From Paracentrotus lividus (lineage: Eukaryota > Echinodermata > Echinoidea > Camarodonta > Echinidae): a stretch of DNA of 64,000 nt. The position numbers and the translations under genes are program-made. A model generated the notes under the pieces. That model saw only the letters and a list, made by a program, of their open reading frames with translations, was not told where the DNA came from and made no database searches. The stretch covers positions 49,019,331-49,083,330 of the forward strand of contig CALNVZ010003433.1 in assembly GCA_940671915.1 (NCBI GenBank), written 5' to 3'. The number at the start of each line of letters is the position of its first letter. The stretch's first letter is position 1. Below, in pieces: positions 61,301-64,000 of the stretch.

Positions 61301-62874
61301 ATGTTGATCGAACCTCAATGACATTTGCATATTTTAAGGTACCAAATTTTCGTCCTGAGTTGAGTGACAAATTTATATCAATTTTTTGCTAAATAAAGTT
61401 ACTCCAAGACCAGGGTTTTAATCACTAGACTAGTCTGTAGACTTGTAATTCCACACAACCAAAGAAACAATCATATTGAAGTAAATGTATTTGATTTACA
61501 TATGTTGGTAGGATCCTTCGATCTTCAATAATTTTTGTGTTATCATAATATGTATTGATAAGTATGAAATTGAATCATGTGAACAGGGTAATAATATTTT
61601 GTAAAGCGCTTGGGGCAGTTTTAACTGGAAAAGTACTGTATGAATACCAGATATTATTATTATTTTTATTATTATGTTATGTGGATTTTTGGTCAAGGGC
61701 ATGCATCCTAGCTTGTTATTGAGGCACAACCTCCTATCCAGGAAATACCAATATTCATATGTTTTTGATGTTATTTCCATAGGATGGTACATGCTCTTCC
61801 AACCTCGTCTCCAGGCAGAGGGACGTGAAAACCTTGGCTAGTCATGAGGCACAACCTCCTACCCAGGAAATACCAATATTCATATGTTTTTTATGTTATT
61901 TCCATAGGATGGTACATGCTCTTCCAACCTGGTCTCGAGGCAGAGGGACGTGTAGCCTGGCTAGTCAGTGAGGCACAACCTCCTACCCAGGGATGTTTTC
62001 AGTTTTGGTATCACATGTATGGCGACCGTAAGTACAAAAAAAATGAACTTCTTTCAATTCATTTCAAAAGAAATTTACTTCCCCATTCAATTCATGAGAT
62101 GTGTATGAAAACATATACCGTAAACATAAATGCTAAACATTTCCAAACACAGGAAGAAGAGTTTTTTTCCCCAAAAAACTGACTGGGGGGAGAGACAGTC
62201 AACCTGCTTTCAAGTAGGATAACTTTAGGATAATATTGAATGCATGGACTCACCCAATACATTATATTCTTAATTCAAGGTGATGTATATCTGTAAAATC
62301 TTATACCCAATGGGCATTGTATGCATTCATATAAAACTTGATGAAAGCTGCTTCTATTATTAGAAGATAATTGTGTTGAGAAAAATCTGTAGCACTGTTA
62401 CAGTTTCATATATTTGTTGTAGGAATCAAGCAATTTTGAGATATACCCAGCATCATCAGATTTAGTGAGAAGTTATAAAGATGATGATGATTCACAGCAT
62501 TATATTGCGCCATATTTCTGTTAAAAACATTCAAAGGTGCAAAGGTTATATGTGATTTGAGCCTCTTTTACCAGATGATATTGCTAAAATATCTTGTTGC
62601 TGAAATGAAAATGAATGATTGATTTTCAGAATGTATTATATCCATTAAGGTATCGGAGCACTCAACGTATATGCCCAGGATCTAGCAAGTGAGGTACGAG
62701 CCCTGGAGTGGAACATGACAGGAGACCAAGGGAACCAGTGGGTCAAAGGTCAAATAAACCTTGACCAGGTCAATGCTTTCAGTATCATCTTTGAGGGCGT
62801 GGTTGGTTCTGGTTCCAGGGGTGATATCGCTCTTGATGATTTATTCTTCCTGCCACCAGGCCAAATGTGTAACG
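19639..62874 (+). CDS. Multi-MAM-domain secreted/extracellular protein (12 MAM domains, 38 exons seen), 3' end open
   Basis: Spliced gene assembled by eye from GT-AG boundaries and continuous reading phase; exon lengths sum to 6,196 nt (2,065 codons plus one base). It encodes a signal peptide, then twelve MAM domains of roughly 155-175 residues. MAM domains are extracellular beta-sandwich adhesion modules known from meprins, neuropilins and receptor tyrosine phosphatases; each normally has four Cys, and eleven of the twelve here keep all four. All inter-domain introns are phase 1. Linkers rich in Pro/Thr precede MAM2, MAM4, MAM7 and MAM10. N-glycosylation sequons are common (NAS, NTT, NAT, NSS, NQT, NGT, NHS, NMT). 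No protease, EGF, LDLa, kinase or transmembrane segment appears within the window. An adhesive or matrix role is inference. Introns not listed separately (for example 27496-27947, 28217-28928, 30839-31528, 32235-33382, 37540-38249, 38388-38963, 43058-43514, 43659-44982, 46641-47335, 48546-48955, 55755-56627, 56796-57423, 57687-58149, 58241-58618, 58760-59246, 59504-60226, 60318-61023) show only AT-rich sequence and homopolymer runs to my reading. Confidence 0.92.
20145..20285 (+). CDS. Exon 2: MAM1 part A
   Basis: Begins after ttggcag. Contains the first Cys pair in [10 protein letters not shown], then QTDYDDW and [10 protein letters not shown], the hallmark N-terminal stretch of a MAM domain. 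Phase 1 at both ends; donor gtaagg. Confidence 0.9.
20775..21030. repeat. One-ended copy of the AGGGTGGTATCT element
   Basis: Starts AGGGTGGTATCTCACTTCGC and continues with gaaactacttt-type repeats like those at 24,230-24,260. No matching right end before the MAM1 B exon at 21117. Confidence 0.55.
21117..21358 (+). CDS. Exon 3: MAM1 part B
   Basis: Preceded by tttcag. Encodes [11 protein letters not shown], the third Cys in [18 protein letters not shown] and [15 protein letters not shown]. Phase 1 in, phase 0 out at CAG|gtattt. The following intron is about 5 kb and repeat-rich. Confidence 0.92.
21400..22014. other. Intron segment with G and T homopolymers
   Basis: Contains G-rich stretches (21,465-21,482 and 21,620-21,635) and a T run (21,758-21,784) in sequence resembling other C/G-run dispersed repeats. 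No coding signal. Confidence 0.45.
22015..22863. mobile_element. Foldback element, arms about 270 bp
   Basis: Left arm 22015-22285 and right arm 22590-22863 are reverse complements with moderate divergence. Matching blocks include acctagaaaaatgtcaat, attatacatattc-like, cgcatctttyggt and gcaactccatcc. Spacer about 300 bp. Within the MAM1 B-C intron. Confidence 0.8.
23480..23698. repeat. (CTA)n microsatellite array in intron
   Basis: Nearly uninterrupted cta triplets with a few act/tct variants. Confidence 0.92.
23953..24226 (-). mobile_element. tRNA-derived SINE
   Basis: On the minus strand it opens with a 73-nt tRNA-like head (24226 down to 24154). The head has an A-box-like TGGCCTAGTGG and a B-box GAGTTCGAATCCC. 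About 150 bp of unrelated body follow, then a 3' tail of AACAG repeats. The acceptor stem pairs poorly, so this is a retroposon, not a working tRNA gene. Confidence 0.8.
24365..24533. mobile_element. Near-perfect palindromic MITE, 169 bp
   Basis: Left arm aaatggtggaaaggggtaaa through gacagcgttttt is mirrored almost exactly by the right arm. A short loop near 24,435-24,470 separates them. Confidence 0.85.
25690..26000. repeat. (CTA)n microsatellite array in intron
   Basis: Roughly 300 bp of cta triplets with interspersed tag and ttc variants; produces low-complexity Leu and Val frames. Confidence 0.92.
26414..26537 (+). CDS. Exon 4: MAM1 part C
   Basis: Preceded by gttttcag. Encodes a long C part containing [10 protein letters not shown] and the fourth Cys in NGFCRE. 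At 124 nt it is longer than the other C exons (85-91 nt) because extra codons precede the usual VxFEG-type strand; conservation of that strand is weak here ([11 protein letters not shown]). Ends in phase 1 at gtaagt. Confidence 0.82.
26656..26765. repeat. Compound (TA)n(GA)n(CA)n microsatellite
   Basis: Short ta run, about 65 bp of ga, then ca-rich sequence. Lies 120 bp downstream of the MAM1 C exon. Confidence 0.9.
26825..27020. repeat. Two facing hammerhead-like core remnants
   Basis: Minus strand 26855-26849 reads CTGAGGA, then AGACCC with GGGAC, then GAAA at 26831-26828. Plus strand 26979-26985 reads CTGATGA, followed by an imperfect AAAGC. Such cores occur at the ends of Penelope-like retroelements; here the evidence is motif-level only. 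Confidence 0.3.
27313..27495 (+). CDS. Exon 5: linker and MAM2 part A
   Basis: Starts after attgttag. A Pro/Ser linker [13 protein letters not shown] precedes the first Cys pair in [12 protein letters not shown], then DTDDLDW and [10 protein letters not shown]. Phase 1 to phase 1; donor gtaggc. Confidence 0.88.
27948..28216 (+). CDS. Exon 6: MAM2 part B
   Basis: Preceded by cccttgcag. Encodes [10 protein letters not shown], third Cys in [19 protein letters not shown], a sequon NAS and [14 protein letters not shown]. Phase 0 out at CAG|gtaatt. Confidence 0.93.
28929..29016 (+). CDS. Exon 7: MAM2 part C
   Basis: Preceded by ttatatag. Encodes IVFEGIIG, the signature DMAIDDV and the fourth Cys in NTCQEQ. 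Short 88-nt exon ending in phase 1 at gtatgt. Confidence 0.9.
29487..29618 (+). CDS. Exon 8: MAM3 part A
   Basis: Preceded by atgacag. Cys pair in [17 protein letters not shown], and a shortened GPTRDHTLG. At 132 nt it is the shortest A exon; it has no linker. Donor gtaaaa is weaker than average but phase and homology fit. Confidence 0.88.
29945..30225. mobile_element. Foldback element in MAM3 A-B intron
   Basis: tttgacgtcaccatc and cctcggttcgatccgt on the left are mirrored by gatggtgacgtcaaa and acggatcgaaccgagg at 30,120-30,174. An outer pair cagcgacgcatattatc has a partner near 30,205-30,225. Confidence 0.72.
30579..30838 (+). CDS. Exon 9: MAM3 part B
   Basis: Preceded by cttcaccag. Encodes [10 protein letters not shown], third Cys in [19 protein letters not shown] and [12 protein letters not shown]. 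Divergent in the core (YYLEG instead of YHMYG). Phase 0 out at TGG|gtaagt. Confidence 0.9.
31529..31613 (+). CDS. Exon 10: MAM3 part C
   Basis: Preceded by ctgtttcag. Encodes [20 protein letters not shown] and fourth Cys in NGCPG. 85 nt, phase 0 to phase 1. Confidence 0.9.
32004..32234 (+). CDS. Exon 11: Pro-rich linker and MAM4 part A
   Basis: Encodes the longest inter-domain linker ([17 protein letters not shown] and onward), then Cys pair in [11 protein letters not shown] and [11 protein letters not shown]. The acceptor is uncertain: I chose the AG at 32002-32003 after a pyrimidine-rich stretch, giving start VIPYGAEVG. An in-phase alternative AG at 31931-31932 would add about 24 residues. 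The domain part is secure. Confidence 0.82.
33383..33636 (+). CDS. Exon 12: MAM4 part B
   Basis: Preceded by a long T tract and ctaag. Encodes [11 protein letters not shown], third Cys in [17 protein letters not shown], sequon NTT and [11 protein letters not shown]. Phase 0 out at AAC|gtaagc. Confidence 0.92.
34009..34096 (+). CDS. Exon 13: MAM4 part C
   Basis: Preceded by tccttttag. Encodes [16 protein letters not shown] and fourth Cys in NACTAG. It carries an additional Cys (VTCDMAID) directly before the acidic signature. Phase 1 out at gtaagt. Confidence 0.92.
34097..34949. other. First part of MAM4-MAM5 intron, with a G-run
   Basis: Holds a guanine-rich block at 34,700-34,726 (runs of 13, 5 and 6 G) able to form a G-quadruplex on the plus strand. 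A 105-codon plus-strand frame at 34,117 has no recognisable domain. Confidence 0.5.
34950..35560 (-). pseudogene. 3' end of a non-LTR retrotransposon, minus strand
   Basis: Minus-strand frame ending at 35175 encodes [17 protein letters not shown], then [18 protein letters not shown]. This is the zinc-binding C-terminal motif (CxxC...HLFWxC) of LINE reverse transcriptase proteins. A T run at 34,950 would be the poly(A) tail. 5' truncated at about 35,560; the reverse transcriptase core is missing. Confidence 0.75.
36013..36162 (+). CDS. Exon 14: MAM5 part A
   Basis: Preceded by aattcgcag. Cys pair in [13 protein letters not shown] (spacing one residue longer than in most sisters), WFDWSVGFG and [10 protein letters not shown]. 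Phase 1 to phase 1; donor gtaggc. Confidence 0.92.
36447..36578. repeat. (GTA)n microsatellite array in intron
   Basis: About 130 bp of agt/gta triplets, the complement type of the other arrays, located 100 bp upstream of the MAM5 B1 exon. Confidence 0.92.
36678..36829 (+). CDS. Exon 15: MAM5 part B1
   Basis: Preceded by tcaaacag. Encodes [10 protein letters not shown], third Cys in [11 protein letters not shown] and IGDLTMFYL, then stops at TTG|gtaagt in phase 0. This intron interrupts the B segment just after the GxLxV strand, a position used only in MAM5 and MAM8. Confidence 0.88.
37347..37539 (+). CDS. Exon 16: MAM5 part B2 fused with C
   Basis: Preceded by accggtaatag. One 193-nt exon encodes [29 protein letters not shown] and fourth Cys in EACPP. 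There is no intron at the usual B/C boundary. Length is identical to the equivalent MAM8 exon. Phase 0 to phase 1. Confidence 0.9.
38250..38387 (+). CDS. Exon 17: MAM6 part A lacking the first Cys pair
   Basis: Preceded by gaattcag. Reads [29 protein letters not shown]. The positions of Cys1 and Cys2 are Ile and Glu, yet the reading frame, DFE, DDFD and TGPxxDHT are intact, so this is a real coding exon that has lost both partners of one disulfide. Confidence 0.9.
38964..39229 (+). CDS. Exon 18: MAM6 part B
   Basis: Preceded by tttattccag. Encodes [10 protein letters not shown], third Cys in [11 protein letters not shown], sequon NAT, and a Ser run SSSSSS near the end. Phase 0 out at TGG|gtaaca. 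Confidence 0.92.
39592..39676 (+). CDS. Exon 19: MAM6 part C
   Basis: Preceded by ttaatttcag. Encodes [20 protein letters not shown] and fourth Cys in DTCGG, so the Cys3-Cys4 pair of MAM6 is retained. 85 nt, phase 1 out at gtaagt. Confidence 0.92.
39721..39827. mobile_element. 107-bp hairpin MITE
   Basis: ATATCGTCGGCCTCATGCCA followed by GAAGGGCCTTAC is mirrored with one mismatch by GTTAAGGCCC through GACGATAT. Loop about 40 nt. Begins 44 bp after the MAM6 C exon donor. Confidence 0.85.
41158..41376 (-). pseudogene. Tc1-like transposase C-terminus, left arm
   Basis: Encodes [20 protein letters not shown], the end of the [15 protein letters not shown] block typical of Tc1/mariner transposases, and continues open to the stop. 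Upstream residues are replaced by unrelated sequence at the inversion point. Confidence 0.8.
41378..41640 (+). pseudogene. Tc1-like transposase C-terminus, right arm
   Basis: Encodes [17 protein letters not shown] after a frame break, then the same tail as the left arm. A small deletion (GAGAATGG versus GAGGAATGG) shifts the frame. It retains slightly more upstream sequence than the left arm. Confidence 0.8.
42986..43057 (+). CDS. Exon 20: Thr/Pro-rich linker exon between MAM6 and MAM7
   Basis: A stand-alone 72-nt exon, phase 1 to phase 1, preceded by tttcctag and followed by gtaagt. It encodes [14 protein letters not shown] and a Thr/Gln tail, a likely O-glycosylated mucin-like spacer. It joins the C of CAC|gt to the next exon in frame (Pro). 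It lies exactly between six and six MAM domains. Being 24 codons and symmetrical, it could be skipped without a frameshift. Confidence 0.78.
43515..43658 (+). CDS. Exon 21: MAM7 part A
   Basis: Preceded by tcgttcag. Cys pair in [17 protein letters not shown] and [11 protein letters not shown]. Ends in phase 1 at gtaact, a weaker donor chosen because homology and phase fit the next exon. Confidence 0.88.
44983..45242 (+). CDS. Exon 22: MAM7 part B
   Basis: Preceded by tttttgaag. Encodes [10 protein letters not shown], third Cys in [21 protein letters not shown], sequon NSS and [11 protein letters not shown]. Phase 0 out at AAG|gtaata. Confidence 0.93.
45826..46060. repeat. Minisatellite of about 50-bp unit, T-rich
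   Basis: Four to five copies of a unit containing tatgtatttctttgtttt and [14 protein letters not shown] sequence. The unit matches the reverse complement of the interior of family M MITEs. Confidence 0.75.
46171..46395. mobile_element. Family M MITE copy in MAM7 B-C intron
   Basis: Matches 2590-2826 along its length, with a decayed left end (tcacagagacacttacg) and right end gtgtctgtgtgactgca. It lies about 43 kb from the upstream copies. Confidence 0.75.
46556..46640 (+). CDS. Exon 23: MAM7 part C
   Basis: Preceded by tgtctatag. Encodes [17 protein letters not shown] and fourth Cys in GPCPG. 85 nt, phase 1 out at gtatgt. The intron before it holds nested TIR elements. Confidence 0.92.
47336..47482 (+). 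CDS. Exon 24: MAM8 part A
   Basis: Preceded by tttcggcag. Cys pair in [23 protein letters not shown] and [10 protein letters not shown], where the usual DHT is DVT. Phase 1 to phase 1. Confidence 0.9.
48391..48545 (+). CDS. Exon 25: MAM8 part B1
   Basis: Preceded by a T-rich tract and gttcaag. Encodes [10 protein letters not shown], sequons NQT and NTT, third Cys in [11 protein letters not shown] and MGTLNIK. Phase 0 out at AAA|gtaagt, the same split position as MAM5. Confidence 0.9.
48956..49148 (+). CDS. Exon 26: MAM8 part B2 fused with C
   Basis: Preceded by ttttaccccag. A single 193-nt exon encodes [29 protein letters not shown] and fourth Cys in GPCAYG. It has DEV where DDI is usual. 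Confidence 0.9.
49575..50022. mobile_element. 448-bp MITE with TTAA target duplication
   Basis: Ends AGGGATTAAGTAAC and GTTACTACATCCCT, flanked by TTAA at 49571-49574 and 50023-50026. TTAA targets are typical of piggyBac and Kolobok superfamilies. Non-coding interior; ends 144 bp before MAM9 part A. Confidence 0.78.
50167..50307 (+). CDS. Exon 27: MAM9 part A
   Basis: Preceded by ttattacag. Cys pair in [15 protein letters not shown] and [10 protein letters not shown]. Somewhat divergent (TYE for DFE, DQT for DHT). The following intron is about 4.7 kb and contains a large foldback element. Confidence 0.88.
52363..52804. repeat. Internal direct duplication, copy 1 (deleted)
   Basis: Near-identical to 53148-53915, but lacks about 325 bp present in copy 2 after gacctgaaacgtactctaa. 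Ends with an A run and gtgatatgtacatacgtac. Confidence 0.85.
53148..53915. repeat. Internal direct duplication, copy 2 (longer)
   Basis: Starts tatccaactctgaaaagat as in copy 1 and ends in gtgatatgtacatacgtac. Includes cgcgcgcg-rich blocks. Confidence 0.85.
54135..54235. repeat. Imperfect (TG)n repeat
   Basis: gtgtgtg-rich sequence inside the foldback element. Confidence 0.8.
54994..55265 (+). CDS. Exon 28: MAM9 part B
   Basis: Preceded by cttccccacag. Encodes HYLLADSNE, sequon NGT, third Cys in [17 protein letters not shown] and a QQQQ run before DTWLDA. At 272 nt it is the longest B exon. Phase 0 out at GAT|gtgagt. Confidence 0.92.
55670..55754 (+). CDS. Exon 29: MAM9 part C
   Basis: Preceded by tcaccaaag. 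Encodes [20 protein letters not shown] and fourth Cys in GSCD. 85 nt; ends in phase 1 at gtaagt. Confidence 0.9.
56628..56795 (+). CDS. Exon 30: linker and MAM10 part A
   Basis: Preceded by tacacacag. Linker [15 protein letters not shown] resembles the start of the 42,986 linker exon (YPP). Cys pair in [16 protein letters not shown] and [10 protein letters not shown]. Donor gtaagg, phase 1. Confidence 0.88.
57424..57686 (+). CDS. Exon 31: MAM10 part B
   Basis: Preceded by ccattccag. Encodes [10 protein letters not shown], third Cys in [19 protein letters not shown] and [12 protein letters not shown]. Phase 0 out at GAG|gtatga. Confidence 0.92.
58150..58240 (+). CDS. Exon 32: MAM10 part C
   Basis: Preceded by gcttttcag. 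Encodes [20 protein letters not shown] and fourth Cys in APCPPT. 91 nt, phase 1 out at gtaagc. Confidence 0.92.
58619..58759 (+). CDS. Exon 33: MAM11 part A
   Basis: Preceded by tcaacccag. Cys pair in [21 protein letters not shown] and FPDHTWGS, with the TGP element replaced by GMTF. Phase 1 to phase 1. Confidence 0.9.
59247..59503 (+). CDS. Exon 34: MAM11 part B
   Basis: Preceded by tgcttgaag. Encodes [11 protein letters not shown] (sequon NHS), third Cys in [11 protein letters not shown] and [10 protein letters not shown]. The core is divergent (HQKG for HMYG). Phase 0 out at AAG|gtttat. Confidence 0.88.
60227..60317 (+). CDS. Exon 35: MAM11 part C
   Basis: Preceded by tctataaag. Encodes [20 protein letters not shown] and fourth Cys in NPCVAQ. 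91 nt, phase 1 out at gtatgt. Confidence 0.9.
61024..61167 (+). CDS. Exon 36: MAM12 part A
   Basis: Preceded by attgcccag. Cys pair in [21 protein letters not shown] and [10 protein letters not shown]. Phase 1 to phase 1; donor gtaatc. Confidence 0.92.
61721..61969 (+). pseudogene. Tandem 125-bp duplication creating a dead copy of MAM12 B1 exon start
   Basis: Units start at 61721 and 61846; a third start at 61970 is inside the working exon. The upstream copy preserves the acceptor tttccatag (exon-like from 61783) and [15 protein letters not shown] codons, then hits an in-frame TAG. It lacks the FWYHMYG codons and a donor. The duplication unit contains exon codons (gaggcacaacctcctaccca) joined to intron sequence. 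Confidence 0.85.
61908..62027 (+). CDS. Exon 37: MAM12 part B1
   Basis: Preceded by tttccatag. Encodes [20 protein letters not shown] and third Cys in [12 protein letters not shown]. Ends in phase 1 (C|gtaagt), three residues before the GALNVY strand, so the split is neither at the MAM5/MAM8 position nor in their phase. A decayed tandem copy of its 5' part lies 125 bp upstream. Confidence 0.9.
62650..62874 (+). CDS. Exon 38: MAM12 part B2 fused with C
   Basis: Preceded by tccattaag. Encodes [10 protein letters not shown], sequon NMT in [32 protein letters not shown] and fourth Cys in GQMCN. Ends in phase 1 at gtgagt, so at least one more exon must follow. Confidence 0.9.
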
Positions 62875-64000
62875 GTGAGTGAACATAGGCCTATAACTGC
62901 AGAAATGTTTTATTGTGCTTTAGAAATGACATTGTTTGTTATTATTTGTTATTATTATTTGTTTTGGTGTCACAGTAACCCGCAGGTATCTCCTCCCAAT
63001 ATGACTGATTGGGGTGTGCAGGTGGACCAATACATCGGGGTTTCCCCCTACTCTTATACGAATAGTTCAGTGGGTTCTTTAACGTGCAAAGGTGTTGACT
63101 CTCCTTTACATGGGACCTCCATTTAACGTCCTATACGAGAGAAGGGGGATGTGCACTTTTAATTTTTGAGAGGATAGTCTAATGAATATGACTTGATGAC
63201 TCAATGCCACCATTTATTCTCAAAACAACATAGCAGAGCATTGAATCTTTTTAATAGGCTAATGTGATACTTGGTCAAACTTTATAAGGGTCTGATATAA
63301 ATCAAATTCTAGTTTCAGAATTAACCTGTTGGAGACGAGCTGATTTGGCTTTAACACACATTTCCCATAGACCTTAGCCCGAATACATTCGGATTCAGTC
63401 CTCAGTGGGTTAAAACACAGAAAACTAATAAACAAAGAATTCAGGTAACGTAATGCTTGTACTTTAAGCCGGTAGGTGTTTCTATACAGTACTTACATTG
63501 TATAGTGTAAATTATCTTCCCCCTTCCAGGCCAAAACGTGTGCATGTAAAATTTAGTTGGATTAGGTTGATGTGGCATGTGAACAAACATTATTTGTGAT
63601 GAATGAAAAAAAAATATGCAAAATTATGTTGATCTATTACATTTAGTCACCTCTATTTCTGTCACTAAATGTTGAATAGTTTTTTTAAAAAGTTGGATAA
63701 ATTTGGAAAAACAGAGCAGTTGTAAAATGATAAAAGCCATATGCAGGTATCATCATGAACACAGAATTGAACTCAGCAACTTGACATCCATGTGTGATCC
63801 TTATTTAAGAGCACCTAGCAAATCATATCTGGTTAAAAAAAGTGAGGGTATTATTTAAATACCATATCACAATGGAGTGACTTGCATGGAAATGCAATAG
63901 GGCACTGCTCTCGTTTCACCTACCCATTCACTTCTGCTTTCGGGTCTCATCGTTTTATGACCTTGCATTTTGAAATGATGAAAAACTGAAGCAATTTGTG
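62875..64000. other. Downstream intron or 3' flank
   Basis: No MAM part A exon is visible, nor any AATAAA after 63,540. Two phase-compatible short exon candidates exist (after gtttcag near 63,318 and after cttccag at 63,529), neither with domain homology. Confidence 0.45.
63530..63549 (+). CDS. Candidate terminal exon (alternative: gene continues past the window)
   Basis: A strong pyrimidine tract and AG (ttcccccttccag) is followed in the required phase by a codon series reading GQNVCM and a TAA stop. Splicing here would end the protein shortly after MAM12. No AATAAA polyadenylation signal was found in the last 450 bases, and a short tail could equally be chance, so this is weak. Confidence 0.22.

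Overview
The window reads as nuclear DNA of a marine invertebrate deuterostome, most plausibly an echinoderm such as a sea urchin. The grounds are a gene of many small exons with canonical GT-AG introns, AT-rich introns packed with short inverted-repeat transposons, (TAC)n arrays, long C/G runs and non-LTR retrotransposon remnants. No bacterial or viral gene was seen. The species call is inference; the eukaryotic call is firm.

Positions 1-19,400 hold no host gene that I can support. They are a transposon graveyard: a very long imperfect inverted repeat (arms 607-2,092 and 5,219-6,795) with smaller TIR elements nested in and beside it; a non-LTR retrotransposon tail (about 7,212-7,680); several MITEs; a TIR element (12,548-15,821) split by a broken non-LTR retrotransposon with an 11-bp target-site duplication; a tandem repeat near 16 kb; a (TAC)n array; and a 1.06-kb foldback element (18,064-19,122).

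Positions 19,639-62,874 hold one plus-strand gene, read here as 38 coding exons (about 6.2 kb of CDS, at least 2,065 residues). It encodes a signal peptide followed by twelve MAM domains. A Thr/Pro-rich linker exon lies between MAM6 and MAM7, and Pro-rich linkers precede MAM2, MAM4 and MAM10. Every inter-domain intron is phase 1, so each domain is a symmetrical 1-1 module. Nine domains are coded as three exons A, B and C (N-terminal Cys pair; FWYHMYG core; GDIAIDDI tail). MAM5, MAM8 and MAM12 split the middle differently and fuse the last two pieces. The protein is predicted to be secreted or a large ectodomain with an adhesive, matrix-type role. Its C-terminus probably lies beyond the window, although a possible short terminal exon is visible at 63,530.

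The gene's introns carry at least seven long hairpin-forming insertions: foldback elements, a palindromic Tc1 remnant and MITEs. They also hold a tRNA-derived SINE, a minus-strand LINE tail, and a tandemly duplicated dead copy of an exon just upstream of its working copy. The most notable biology is the architecture of the MAM array, including one domain that lost its first disulfide pair, and the dense, nested inverted-repeat landscape inside the gene.
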